A stretch of DNA of 22,756 nucleotides from DASXRU01 sp039933315 (GTDB taxonomy: Bacteria; Acidobacteriota; Blastocatellia; Pyrinomonadales; Pyrinomonadaceae). Positions 7,984 through 14,388 of this stretch are shown here, piece after piece. The first letter of the stretch is position 1; every line of letters begins with the position of its first letter. Under the pieces are notes generated by a model. It saw only the letters and a program-made list of their open reading frames with translations, was not told the origin of the DNA and searched no databases. Both the position numbers and the translations under genes were made by a program. The stretch covers positions 1 to 22,756 of the forward strand of contig JBDTOI010000055.1 of the NCBI GenBank assembly GCA_039933315.1, in the 5' to 3' direction.

Positions 7984-8961
7984 ATGACATCAAACTATCT
8001 CGCAATTGTGCTGCTCCTTGCGCTTCCTATATCCACGCTGGCGCAAAGGCAGAGCCGGCGACAACCAATCATCGACGTGCACCTGCACAACTATTCCACT
8101 GATGAACTGTTAAAGAACCAGGCACCCAACCCGGTAACCGGAAAACCGAATGGACTGGAGACGGAAGAAGCGCACATGCGCGCCACCATCGCGGCCATGG
8201 AGCGGTACAACATCGTCAAGGGATTGGTGAGCAACAACTATGACATGGTCAGGCGTTGGGAGGTGGCGGCGCCCGGCAAAATCATTCCTTCATACGGTTT
8301 TGACGATCCTGCTCAACCGAATCTGAACTTTCTGCGCAACGAAATCGTGGCCGGGAGGCTGAAAGGCCTGGGCGAGATCGGCAATCAGTACGAAGGCGTA
8401 CCGCCAGACGATCCCAGGATGGAACCCTATTTCGCTCTCGCTGAGGAGTTGGATGTTCCGGTTGGGATTCACATGGGGTTAGGGCCGCCGGGCGCGGCTT
8501 ATATCGGGTTTCCCAGGTACCGCATGAGCCTGAGCAATCCGCTGCTACTGGAGGAGGTTCTAATTCGCCATCCCAAGCTGCGCTTGTATGTAATGCACGC
8601 CGGCTGGCCTATGATTGACGAGATGATCGGCTTGCTTTGGGCGCATCCTCAAATTTATGCGGATGTTGCTGTAATCAACTGGGCCATCCCGCGTAAAGAG
8701 TTTCACGCGTATTTGCGCCGGCTGGTCGAGGCAGGTTTTGGCAAACGAATTATGTTTGGTTCAGATCAGATGGTTTGGCCGGAAGCAATCGGCGCGGCGA
8801 TCGATGGGATTCAATCAGCCACCTTCCTGACAGCGGAGCAGAAGCGAGATATTTTTTACAACAATGCCGCCCAATTTCTCCGTCTGGATAAAAACGAGCC
8901 AGCGGGCGTAGCAAAAGGAGTGCGGCGGTCCAACAGATCGCGACGGAAAGGTCGCAGATAA
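7984..8961 (+). CDS. exported amidohydrolase (amidohydrolase_2/COG2159 TIM-barrel family)
   Basis: With the start at 7984 the protein has 325 residues and a clean signal peptide (TSNYLAIVLLLALPISTLAQ). The first metal motif IIDVHLHNY (His 33 and 35) is followed by GIHMGLG, MHAGW and MFGSDQMVW, which supply the later His ligands and the catalytic Asp of the family. These enzymes hydrolyse or decarboxylate small ring or carboxylate substrates; the substrate here is unknown, and export to the periplasm is unusual enough to note. ATG 7984 is preferred over the longer frame from 7867 because the upstream codons are repeat DNA and a GAGAGGA ribosome binding site precedes 7984. The C-terminus is a basic tail (RRSNRSRRKGRR) unlike the rest of the protein. 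Confidence 0.85.
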   Translation: MTSNYLAIVLLLALPISTLAQRQSRRQPIIDVHLHNYSTDELLKNQAPNPVTGKPNGLETEEAHMRATIAAMERYNIVKGLVSNNYDMVRRWEVAAPGKIIPSYGFDDPAQPNLNFLRNEIVAGRLKGLGEIGNQYEGVPPDDPRMEPYFALAEELDVPVGIHMGLGPPGAAYIGFPRYRMSLSNPLLLEEVLIRHPKLRLYVMHAGWPMIDEMIGLLWAHPQIYADVAVINWAIPRKEFHAYLRRLVEAGFGKRIMFGSDQMVWPEAIGAAIDGIQSATFLTAEQKRDIFYNNAAQFLRLDKNEPAGVAKGVRRSNRSRRKGRR

Positions 8962-8994
8962 ATCCTCCTGACTCGCGACGCCGGCCTTAATCTC

Positions 8995-9036
8995 TTTAAC
9001 CGGAATCCGCGTTTATCCGCGTAAATCTGCGGCTAA
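8995..9036. repeat. single copy of an ATCCGCG-type intergenic repeat
   Basis: The stretch contains TTTATCCGCGTAAATCTGCG preceded by AATCCGCG, a short tandem of ATCCGCG/AATCTGCG words. It resembles the CAGATTA-type repeats seen at 18709 and 19028 in style but not in sequence. It ends only a dozen nt before the next gene, which has no visible ribosome binding site. Confidence 0.4.
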
Positions 9037-9048
9037 CTCTTAAAACTC

Positions 9049-10209
9049 ATGCGAACATTTGATTGTCCAAAGTGCGGTGCCCCCATCTCCTACGAACCGA
9101 ATCCGCATACCCGCGGCACCGCTCGCTGCGCTTACTGCAACAGCCAACTCGCGGTGCCCGACGAACTCCACGGGCGGCCGGCGCACGTCATATCCCATAT
9201 CGATATCAACCTAAGACCGGTGGCGGCCAGCGCGAAGAAATGGATCTTGCTTCTGGTCCTGCTTCCGGTCGTTATCATGGTCATAATGATCATCACTGGC
9301 GTAATGGGTGCGCTCTTCGGGGTAATTAGATCGAGGAGTGCGCGCCCCGCAGTTTCAACGAGGCCAGTCGCTGACCCCGGCCCGTACGGATCCAGGGGTG
9401 AAAAGAGAAGCGGGTTTGCGAGTGTGATTCTTAAGTTTGGCAGCGAGGGAATCGGCCCGGGAATGATGACTGACGCGCGCAGCATCGGCATCGATGCCGC
9501 CGGCCACATCTATGTCGGTGAATACCTCGGCGGGCGGGTTCAAGTCTTCGACCCGGCGGGCCAGTTTGTTACCCAGTGGATGGTGGATCCGAAGATGCCT
9601 CTGCGTAGCATGACTGCCGATCGTAAGGGCACGGTTTACATCGCACAGAGGGGTACTATCACACGCTATGAAGGACAGACGGGGAAGTCTCTGGGCCAAC
9701 TGGAATACAGCGAAGGCAGTGGATTTGACAACGTCAACGTCACCCCTGATGGCGGTTTGGTCTGCGCCTGGCGCACGCACCGTGATGACATCGTTCGATT
9801 TAACCCCGCGGGCGAAGCGGTAAAGACGATCCGCGCCGCGATCAGTTCAGCCAGCGGTGATTCAGAGCTCGACATGCGCGTCGCCGTTGATGGCCTGGGC
9901 AACACCTACGCGCTGGGGACTTTCAACAATGGCGTATTCAAGTTCGCACCCGACGGCAAGTTCCTGACGCGCTTCGGTAGTCATGGCCAGCAACCGGGCC
10001 AGATCAGCGCCGCCCAGGCGATCGCCGTGGACGGCAAAGGGCGCGTGTTTGTCAGCGACACGAAAGGCGTACAGGTATTCGCCGCAGATGGACGTTACCT
10101 TGATGTCTTCAAACCCGAAGGCATAGCCTTTGGCATGGTCTTTAACGACAAGAACGAACTCCTCATCGTCGCCCGCAACAAAGTGATCAAGTACGCGCTG
10201 AATCAATAG
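9049..10209 (+). CDS. zinc-ribbon, single-pass membrane, NHL-propeller protein
   Basis: A 386-residue protein of three parts. Residues 1-35 form a zinc ribbon with CPKC at 6-9 and CAYC at 27-30. Residues 65-93 are one strongly hydrophobic helix (WILLLVLLPVVIMVIMIITG). From about 120 to the end there is an NHL-type beta-propeller with repeated units such as SIGIDAAGHIYVGEYLGGRVQVFDP, AIAVDGKGRVFVSDTKGVQVF and NVTPDGGLVCAWR (each fragment part of one blade). The predicted topology is cytoplasmic ribbon, membrane helix, external propeller. No catalytic residues are seen; NHL propellers usually bind proteins or nucleic acids. The ATG at 9049 is chosen because the zinc ribbon begins at once. A sensor or scaffold linking envelope state to the cytoplasm is a reasonable inference only. 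Confidence 0.82.
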   Translation: MRTFDCPKCGAPISYEPNPHTRGTARCAYCNSQLAVPDELHGRPAHVISHIDINLRPVAASAKKWILLLVLLPVVIMVIMIITGVMGALFGVIRSRSARPAVSTRPVADPGPYGSRGEKRSGFASVILKFGSEGIGPGMMTDARSIGIDAAGHIYVGEYLGGRVQVFDPAGQFVTQWMVDPKMPLRSMTADRKGTVYIAQRGTITRYEGQTGKSLGQLEYSEGSGFDNVNVTPDGGLVCAWRTHRDDIVRFNPAGEAVKTIRAAISSASGDSELDMRVAVDGLGNTYALGTFNNGVFKFAPDGKFLTRFGSHGQQPGQISAAQAIAVDGKGRVFVSDTKGVQVFAADGRYLDVFKPEGIAFGMVFNDKNELLIVARNKVIKYALNQ

Positions 10210-10265
10210 GCAGGTTTAGTGATCCAACGCCACCAGGATGAAGTTGGGTCAAGTGCAAGAGCCCC

Positions 10266-10312
10266 CGACGCGTAGCGTCGGCATGACTTTAGCCCGGCGT
10301 TTCAACGCCGGG
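10266..10312 (+). repeat. left 47-nt inverted repeat of the RAYT element
   Basis: Two hairpins in tandem, CGACGCGTAGCGTCG at 10266-10280 and CCCGGCGTTTCAACGCCGGG at 10293-10312. It is identical to the reverse complement of 11007-11053. A 10-nt inverted pair, GATCCAACGC (10221-10230) and GCGTTGGATC (10318-10327), encloses this copy only. Confidence 0.9.
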
Positions 10313-10336
10313 TAAGAGCGTTGGATCGGCAACCCT

Positions 10337-10352
10337 CGTCGCGTCAGCGACG
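10337..10352. repeat. inner RAYT palindrome, copy 1
   Basis: CGTCGCGTCAGCGACG, a 6-bp stem with a 4-nt loop. The same 16 nt recurs at 10476-10491 and inverted at 10968-10983. Confidence 0.85.
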
Positions 10353-10475
10353 AATGAGACCCACTCACACCTTACGCAAACCTTTGCATCACATAGCGCC
10401 TCCTCGTAACTCACCCGAGTCTTCCAACAACGAGAGCTTGATGTTAGACCAGTCTGGTTAGCATCATTAAAGCTT

Positions 10476-10491
10476 CGTCGCGTCAGCGACG
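10476..10491. repeat. inner RAYT palindrome, copy 2, just before the transposase
   Basis: Identical to the copy at 10337. It ends 17 nt before the transposase ATG, so it could fold in the 5' leader of the mRNA and affect translation, or serve as a transposase binding site. The 10353-10475 stretch between the two copies shows no gene or clear promoter. Confidence 0.85.
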
Positions 10492-10508
10492 TTTGGGGAC
10501 GTATCTTC

Positions 10509-10961
10509 ATGGCCAACACCTACACCTCTCTCCATTACCACGTGATCTTCTCAACCAAGAATCGTTACCCCTGGCTGGTTCCGGACATTGAACAACGAAT
10601 CTGGAAATTCATCGGCGGCATCGCCCGTACCCACAAAATGACTGCATTGCAAATTGGTGGCGTGGAAGATCACATCCACGCGCTGGTCACTGCACCGCCG
10701 ACCATCGCGCCTTTCGAGATTGCTAAACATCTCAAAGGCGAATCGTCCAAATGGATTCACGATGAGTTCCCAAAACTCCGCAAATTTGGCTGGCAAGATG
10801 GATATGGCGCCTTTACTGTGAGCAAGTCGAAGATCCCCGAAGTCATTCGCTATATTCAGAACCAGCGCGAGCATCATCGAAAGCAGACTTTTCAGGAGGA
10901 ATATTTGGAGTTCTTGCGCGCGAATGGCATTGACTATGACGAGCGATATTTGTGGGGATGA
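10509..10961 (+). CDS. REP-associated tyrosine transposase (Y1/IS200-like, RAYT)
   Basis: A 150-residue protein, a normal length for single-domain HUH transposases. The HUH motif is HIH at 55-57 in GGVEDHIHALV, and the likely nucleophile is Tyr 115 in EVIRYIQNQREHH. The N-terminus SLHYHVIFSTKNRYPWL is typical of Y1 transposases. These enzymes cleave and join single-stranded DNA at hairpin-flanked sites. The gene has no partner TnpB and is single in the window; the flanking palindromes rather than bare subterminal hairpins place it with RAYTs, thought to be domesticated or semi-autonomous and responsible for spreading REP sequences. It appears intact. Regulation is not evident beyond the hairpins at both ends of the gene. 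Confidence 0.92.
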   Translation: MANTYTSLHYHVIFSTKNRYPWLVPDIEQRIWKFIGGIARTHKMTALQIGGVEDHIHALVTAPPTIAPFEIAKHLKGESSKWIHDEFPKLRKFGWQDGYGAFTVSKSKIPEVIRYIQNQREHHRKQTFQEEYLEFLRANGIDYDERYLWG

Positions 10962-10967
10962 TTCACT

Positions 10968-10983
10968 CGTCGCTGACGCGACG
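10968..10983. repeat. inner RAYT palindrome, copy 3 (inverted), after the transposase stop
   Basis: CGTCGCTGACGCGACG, the reverse complement of the two upstream copies. It begins within ten nt of the stop codon and may form a hairpin at the mRNA 3' end, although no T-run follows. Confidence 0.85.
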
Positions 10984-11006
10984 AGGAAGTTATTGTTGAT
11001 TCTGAT

Positions 11007-11053
11007 CCCGGCGTTGAAACGCCGGGCTAAAGTCATGCCGACGCTACGCGTCG
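11007..11053 (-). repeat. right 47-nt inverted repeat of the RAYT element
   Basis: Exact reverse complement of 10266-10312 with the same two hairpins. The 166 nt from here to the next gene start at 11220 hold no recognisable gene or repeat. Confidence 0.9.
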
Positions 11054-11219
11054 AGAACTATCAATCCGCCACCGAGATCGCTCCTCCCGCTCTTTACCTA
11101 ATCAGCTTCTCGCGTTAATCTAACGGCTCGTCACCGACCGGCTCTGCTCCGCGCGCCTGCTTTCTCACGCATCGAGTGAGCCGCTATTAATGATCAACCA
11201 GCAAGCCACAGGAGGGACC

Positions 11220-11810
11220 ATGTCCAAACCACTAAGCGACCTTATTGAGCCTTGCTTTAAAAGTGAACTTACTCGACGCGCTTTTTTCGACCGCGTGTTG
11301 CAGACCGGAATCACCGCCGCCGTCGCCACTCTGGTGCCCGGCGCTCTCGTAACGCAGGCCCTGGCCGCGCCACCTCCAAACCAGAACGAGTGGCGACACT
11401 GCCGCAGATGTCGAACATTGTTCTACAACGGCTACCGCGACAAAGGTATCTGCCCGGCGCGTGGACGTCATGACTCCGATAGAGTTTCAAATTACAAACT
11501 CACCTACAATTCGCCGGGACCAGGCCAGGCCGAATGGCGCTACTGCAATAAATGCAAAGCGCTGTTCTGGAACGGCTATCCGAACAAGGGCATTTGCCCC
11601 GGTGGCGGCGGACATTTCGCGCAGGGATACAACTTCACCTTGAGATTCGACGACCGGGCAGCGGGACAACGAAACTGGCGCTTCTGCAATAAGTGCGAAG
11701 TGTTGTTCTATAACCTTGAAGGACTGGCTGGAGTTTGCGCCGCCGGTGGAGGTCACGTCGCCGCCGGTTACAAATTCGTGCTGGATAACCTCGTGCGAAT
11801 AGACGACTAA
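11220..11810 (+). CDS. Tat-exported protein with three WxxCxxC...C...H repeats
   Basis: A 196-residue protein. ATG 11220 is preferred to the in-frame ATG at 11190 because AGGAGG (11210-11215) lies four nt before it. A twin-arginine signal, TRRAFFDRVLQTG at 18-30, is followed by a hydrophobic stretch ending in ALA-APPP near 49. The mature part is three repeats of about 45 residues, each with W-x2-C-x2-C-x2-LF-x-N-(about 12)-C-x4/5-H-x-(Y/F): Cys 61/64/78 with His 84, Cys 109/112/126 with His 132, Cys 156/159/173 with His 179. The Cys3-His set suggests a metal-binding module; the Tat route, used for proteins folded with cofactor, fits this. There is no catalytic domain. It lies beside the GH19 gene, separated only by a palindromic repeat, so a cell-wall or glycan-binding role is possible but unproven. 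Confidence 0.75.
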   Translation: MSKPLSDLIEPCFKSELTRRAFFDRVLQTGITAAVATLVPGALVTQALAAPPPNQNEWRHCRRCRTLFYNGYRDKGICPARGRHDSDRVSNYKLTYNSPGPGQAEWRYCNKCKALFWNGYPNKGICPGGGGHFAQGYNFTLRFDDRAAGQRNWRFCNKCEVLFYNLEGLAGVCAAGGGHVAAGYKFVLDNLVRIDD

Positions 11811-11812
11811 AA

Positions 11813-11939
11813 GTGGCACAGACTTTAGTCTGTGGTTCCAAGCTCCGCTGAGAGATCGATGGAGTCTTTCACGAAGGTAGCGACGCGCGCTCTATCTGTT
11901 GAGCATCGAAATTGATTCACAGACTGAAGTCTGTGCCAC
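11813..11939. repeat. REPIN-like repeat, family D (GTGG-headed)
   Basis: Left arm GTGGCACAGACTTTAGTCTG (from 11813) and right arm CACAGACTGAAGTCTGTGCC (ending at 11939 with AC) are inverted to each other, and each forms its own CACAGACT/AGTCTGTG hairpin. The 5' GTGG matches the GTRG head typical of REP sequences. It fills the space between the Tat-exported protein and the GH19 gene. A single related unit is at 20263. Confidence 0.85.
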
Positions 11940-11951
11940 CGGGAAAACGCC

Positions 11952-12860
11952 ATGACACAAGATAAATTCAAAGTCAGCAATCCCGCCGGCATGTGGCTGA
12001 GGAAGCAACCAGTGGTTAGCGAGGACACTAAAATGGTCTTGCTCCCGCTGGGCCATTTGGTCACCAAGCTGGCTGACTCAGACAAGCCGGACTGGTGGCG
12101 AGTGAGCACCACTTTTGCAGGCGACGATCTCAAGGGCTTCAGTAACAAAAACTTGATGAGCGCTGTGCCTGACTCTGGCGCCGTGCCCGTATCCGGTTCC
12201 ATCTCATCGTTGCTGAACAAAACTCTTGCAGCACTGCGGCGAATTGCTCCCAACGCTCACCGCAATTACCTGGAGGCGATCCGTGAAGGCGCGCCGCTGT
12301 TTGAGAGACATGGGATTAAGACGCCTTTGCGCATGGCCCATTTTCTGGCGCAGGCCATGCAGGAGACCGGCAGCTTCACGGTGTTGCGCGAGAACATGAG
12401 CTATTCCGCGCCGCGCATGCTGGAGATTTTCGGGCAAAGACATTCAGCCAAGGTGACGCCCGCCGAAGCGCCCGGACTGGCGCGAAATCCGGAGAAGCTC
12501 TCCGAACGCGTATATGGCCTTGGCAATCCGAGCAAGGCCCGTGAACTAGGCAACACCAAACCCGGCGACGGATTTCGTTACCGCGGCAACGGCGTGTTGC
12601 AGACTACGGGGCGAGACTCGCACCGCCGCATGGGCCGCGCTTGCGATCTTGATTTCGAAGGCACTCCAGATCTGCTGACTATGCCTGAACACGCCCTGAA
12701 ACCGGCTCTTCAGGAATGGACCGAGGGCAATCTGAACGTCGCCGCCGATCGGAACGATATCCGCGCCATCACCCTTCGCATCAACGGGGGACTCAACGGT
12801 TTCCCCGAACGCCAGGCCTTCTTCAACAGGCTGCTGCCTTTGTTGCGGGGCGATAGTTAG
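11952..12860 (+). CDS. SH3b - glycoside hydrolase family 19 protein (endolysin/chitinase-like)
   Basis: A 302-residue protein. Residues 5-72 look like a bacterial SH3 domain (NPAGMWLRKQP, DWWRVSTTFAG). Residues about 88-300 are GH19: the catalytic Glu is 138 in HFLAQAMQETGSF, followed by ENMSYSAPRMLEIF (147-160), the substrate-loop motif FRYRGNGVLQTTGR (208-221) and LRINGGLNGFPERQ near the end. Family members cleave chitin or the glycan strands of peptidoglycan; bacterial copies with SH3b are usually lysins. There is no signal peptide, so release would need lysis, a holin or another secretion path; no phage genes are nearby. The GH19 fold is clear, the substrate is inferred. Confidence 0.88.
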   Translation: MTQDKFKVSNPAGMWLRKQPVVSEDTKMVLLPLGHLVTKLADSDKPDWWRVSTTFAGDDLKGFSNKNLMSAVPDSGAVPVSGSISSLLNKTLAALRRIAPNAHRNYLEAIREGAPLFERHGIKTPLRMAHFLAQAMQETGSFTVLRENMSYSAPRMLEIFGQRHSAKVTPAEAPGLARNPEKLSERVYGLGNPSKARELGNTKPGDGFRYRGNGVLQTTGRDSHRRMGRACDLDFEGTPDLLTMPEHALKPALQEWTEGNLNVAADRNDIRAITLRINGGLNGFPERQAFFNRLLPLLRGDS

Positions 12861-12890
12861 GATGAAGCAGCAATACTTTCCCCAGTAATT

Positions 12891-13000
12891 GTAGGGGCGG
12901 CACTCCGTGGCCGCCCCTTTCTTTTTTCATCACAACCACGACGACCGACCGACTCCTCTGGCGACCAAAGAAAGGGGCGCCCACGGAGTGACGCCCCTAC
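12891..13000. repeat. REPIN-like repeat, family A, copy 3 (GTAG-headed)
   Basis: The left arm is identical to copies 1 and 2 over GTAG plus the GGGGCGGC hairpin. The right arm has drifted at two positions (GGGGCGCCCACGGAGTGACG), which weakens its own hairpin. Total length 110 nt, between the GH19 and acyl-CoA dehydrogenase genes. Confidence 0.88.
12893..12928 (+). terminator. putative intrinsic terminator formed by the left arm of repeat A copy 3
   Basis: The stem AGGGGCGGC / GCCGCCCCT (9 bp, 8-nt loop) is followed directly by TTTCTTTTTTC. This has the form of a rho-independent terminator and lies 33 nt after the GH19 stop codon. Copies 1 and 2 of the repeat lack such a T-run, so the function would be specific to this copy. 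Confidence 0.5.
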
Positions 13001-13073
13001 AACTCCGGTGGATGATCATTTACAATCTCTCCTTCATCCTAATCCAACACCCGCTCGCCGGAAGGTTAACCCG

Positions 13074-14258
13074 ATGATCGACTTCAGCATTTCTTCGGAA
13101 CTCGAAGCCACGCGGCAACGCACCACCGCCTTCATGGAAGAGTTTGTCTATCCGAACGAAAACAAATTGATTGAAGACGAAGGCCTCCCGGCGGAACTCG
13201 AAGCCGACCTGCAACAGCGAGTGAAGGCCCTCGGTCTGTGGGCGCCGAACCTGCCGCGCGAATGGGGCGGTATGGGAATCGGTTACATCGGGCAGGCGCT
13301 GATGAACGAGATTGTCGGCCGGTCGGTCATCGCGCCCCGCCTCTTTGGCAACGCCGCGCCTGACGCCGGCAATGCCGAGCTATTGCTCATCGCCGCGACG
13401 CCCGAACAGAAGGAGAAATACCTCCACCCACTCGCTGCCGGCGAGGTCCGTTCATGCTTTGCCATGACCGAACCGGAAGTTTCCGGTTCCGATCCCACAG
13501 GCCTGCGCACCACCGCTGTGCGCGAGGGCGACGCTTGGGTCATCAACGGCCACAAGTGGTTCACCAGCGGCGCCATCGGTTCCGCCTTCGCCATCGTGAT
13601 GGCCGTCACCGATACAAATGCCGATTCGCATCACCGCGCCAGCATGATCCTGGTCCCGACAGACACGCCGGGTTTCAGAATCGTGCGTTCTGTGCCAGTG
13701 ATGGGGTCCGGTGGGATTGGCGGCCATTGCGAGGTGCGTTTCGAGGATTGCCGGGTGCCATTTACGAATTTACTCGGCGAGTTGGGAGAAGGTTTCAAGT
13801 TGGCCCAGGCACGCCTTGGCCCCGGCCGTATTCAACACTGCATGCGCTGGGTTGGCGCCGCGCAACGCAGCTTCGAGATGATGTGCGCCTATGCGCTCAA
13901 GCGGGAATCCTTTGGCGAGCCGCTGGCGAAAAAACAGACCGTGCAAAACTGGATTGCCGACTCGGCCGCTGAAATCAATGCCTTCCGCTTGATGACTCTG
14001 CAAGCGGGCTGGAAGCTGGATCGAGGCGACGACGCGCGCGTCGAGATCTCGCTAATCAAGTTTTACGGCGCGCGAGTGTTGCATGATGTAATTGACCGGG
14101 CCATCCAGACCCACGGCGCGCTCGGCTACTCCAAAGATCTGCCGCTGGAAATGTTCTACCGCGACGCGCGCGCCGCCAGGATTTACGATGGCCCCGACGA
14201 GGTCCACCGCCAGGTCGTCGCCCAGCGCATCCTCAAGACTTTTCAGCAAGAACGTTAG
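13074..14258 (+). CDS. acyl-CoA dehydrogenase, ACAD10/11 (LvaC-like) type
   Basis: A 394-residue flavoprotein. FAD/acyl-binding motifs are CFAMTEPEVSGSDPTGLRT and INGHKWFTSGA; the C-terminal helical domain has IQTHGALGYSKDLPLEMFYRD (each shown only in part of the family block). Near the end, IYDGPDEVHRQVV replaces the IYEGT of ordinary short-chain enzymes, and DGPDEVH is characteristic of the animal ACAD10/ACAD11 group. The next gene encodes an APH-type kinase, which in ACAD10/11 is fused to the dehydrogenase. In Pseudomonas putida the separate pair LvaA/LvaC handles phosphorylated 4-hydroxyacyl-CoA during levulinate use, so conversion of 4-hydroxyacyl-CoA to enoyl/3-hydroxyacyl-CoA is the likely job. 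Start 13074 has GGAAGG upstream; the frame opens at 13008 but those codons adjoin a repeat. Confidence 0.87.
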   Translation: MIDFSISSELEATRQRTTAFMEEFVYPNENKLIEDEGLPAELEADLQQRVKALGLWAPNLPREWGGMGIGYIGQALMNEIVGRSVIAPRLFGNAAPDAGNAELLLIAATPEQKEKYLHPLAAGEVRSCFAMTEPEVSGSDPTGLRTTAVREGDAWVINGHKWFTSGAIGSAFAIVMAVTDTNADSHHRASMILVPTDTPGFRIVRSVPVMGSGGIGGHCEVRFEDCRVPFTNLLGELGEGFKLAQARLGPGRIQHCMRWVGAAQRSFEMMCAYALKRESFGEPLAKKQTVQNWIADSAAEINAFRLMTLQAGWKLDRGDDARVEISLIKFYGARVLHDVIDRAIQTHGALGYSKDLPLEMFYRDARAARIYDGPDEVHRQVVAQRILKTFQQER

Positions 14259-14274
14259 GGCGCGCGGGAGCTTG

Positions 14275-14381
14275 GTGTGATTTCGTGGCGCTTCGCTTCG
14301 TGTCAATTCGTGGAGCGTGAGCCTGGTTAGCAAATACACGATCCACGAAATCACTCGAAGCGAAGCGCCACGAAATTACAC
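14275..14381. repeat. long palindromic repeat, family E, copy 1
   Basis: Arms GTGTGATTTCGTGGCGCTTC (14275 on) and GAAGCGCCACGAAATTACAC (ending 14381) are inverted with one mismatch; an inner pair, ATTCGTGGAGCGTGA and TACACGATCCACGAAAT, continues the stem. The full element folds as one hairpin of about 107 nt. It lies between the acyl-CoA dehydrogenase and kinase genes and ends 7 nt before the kinase ATG. A related copy is at 22268-22373. Confidence 0.82.
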
Positions 14382-14388
14382 TAACGGT

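Larger units (their letters stand above)
10266..11053. mobile_element. REP-associated tyrosine transposase element (RAYT with flanking REP doublets)
   Basis: The element is bounded by perfect 47-nt inverted repeats, 10266-10312 and 11007-11053. Each repeat holds two hairpins, CGACGC-GTA-GCGTCG and CCCGGCGTT-TC-AACGCCGGG, separated by GGCATGACTTTAG. Inside these are three copies of a third palindrome, CGTCGCGTCAGCGACG: two upstream of the transposase gene and one inverted copy seven nt after it. A transposase of the IS200/RAYT class lies between them. The arrangement of a single-copy Y1 transposase gene flanked by its palindromes is the hallmark of RAYT/tnpA(REP) loci. No direct target duplication is evident, as expected for this class. 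Confidence 0.85.

Noticed and set aside
10289..10519. Minus-strand 76-codon ORF upstream of the transposase
   Set aside because: It is composed largely of the RAYT palindromes read in reverse and has no protein-like pattern.
11952..12860. Prophage remnant suggested by the lysin-like gene
   Set aside because: No integrase, holin, structural or packaging genes are nearby.
6548..13000. CRISPR array from the recurring GGGGCGGC units
   Set aside because: Units are inverted, kilobases apart and without regular spacers or cas genes.
14317..14388. N-terminal extension of the APH-type kinase from ATG 14317
   Set aside because: The sequence is the family E palindrome; family alignment begins after ATG 14389.
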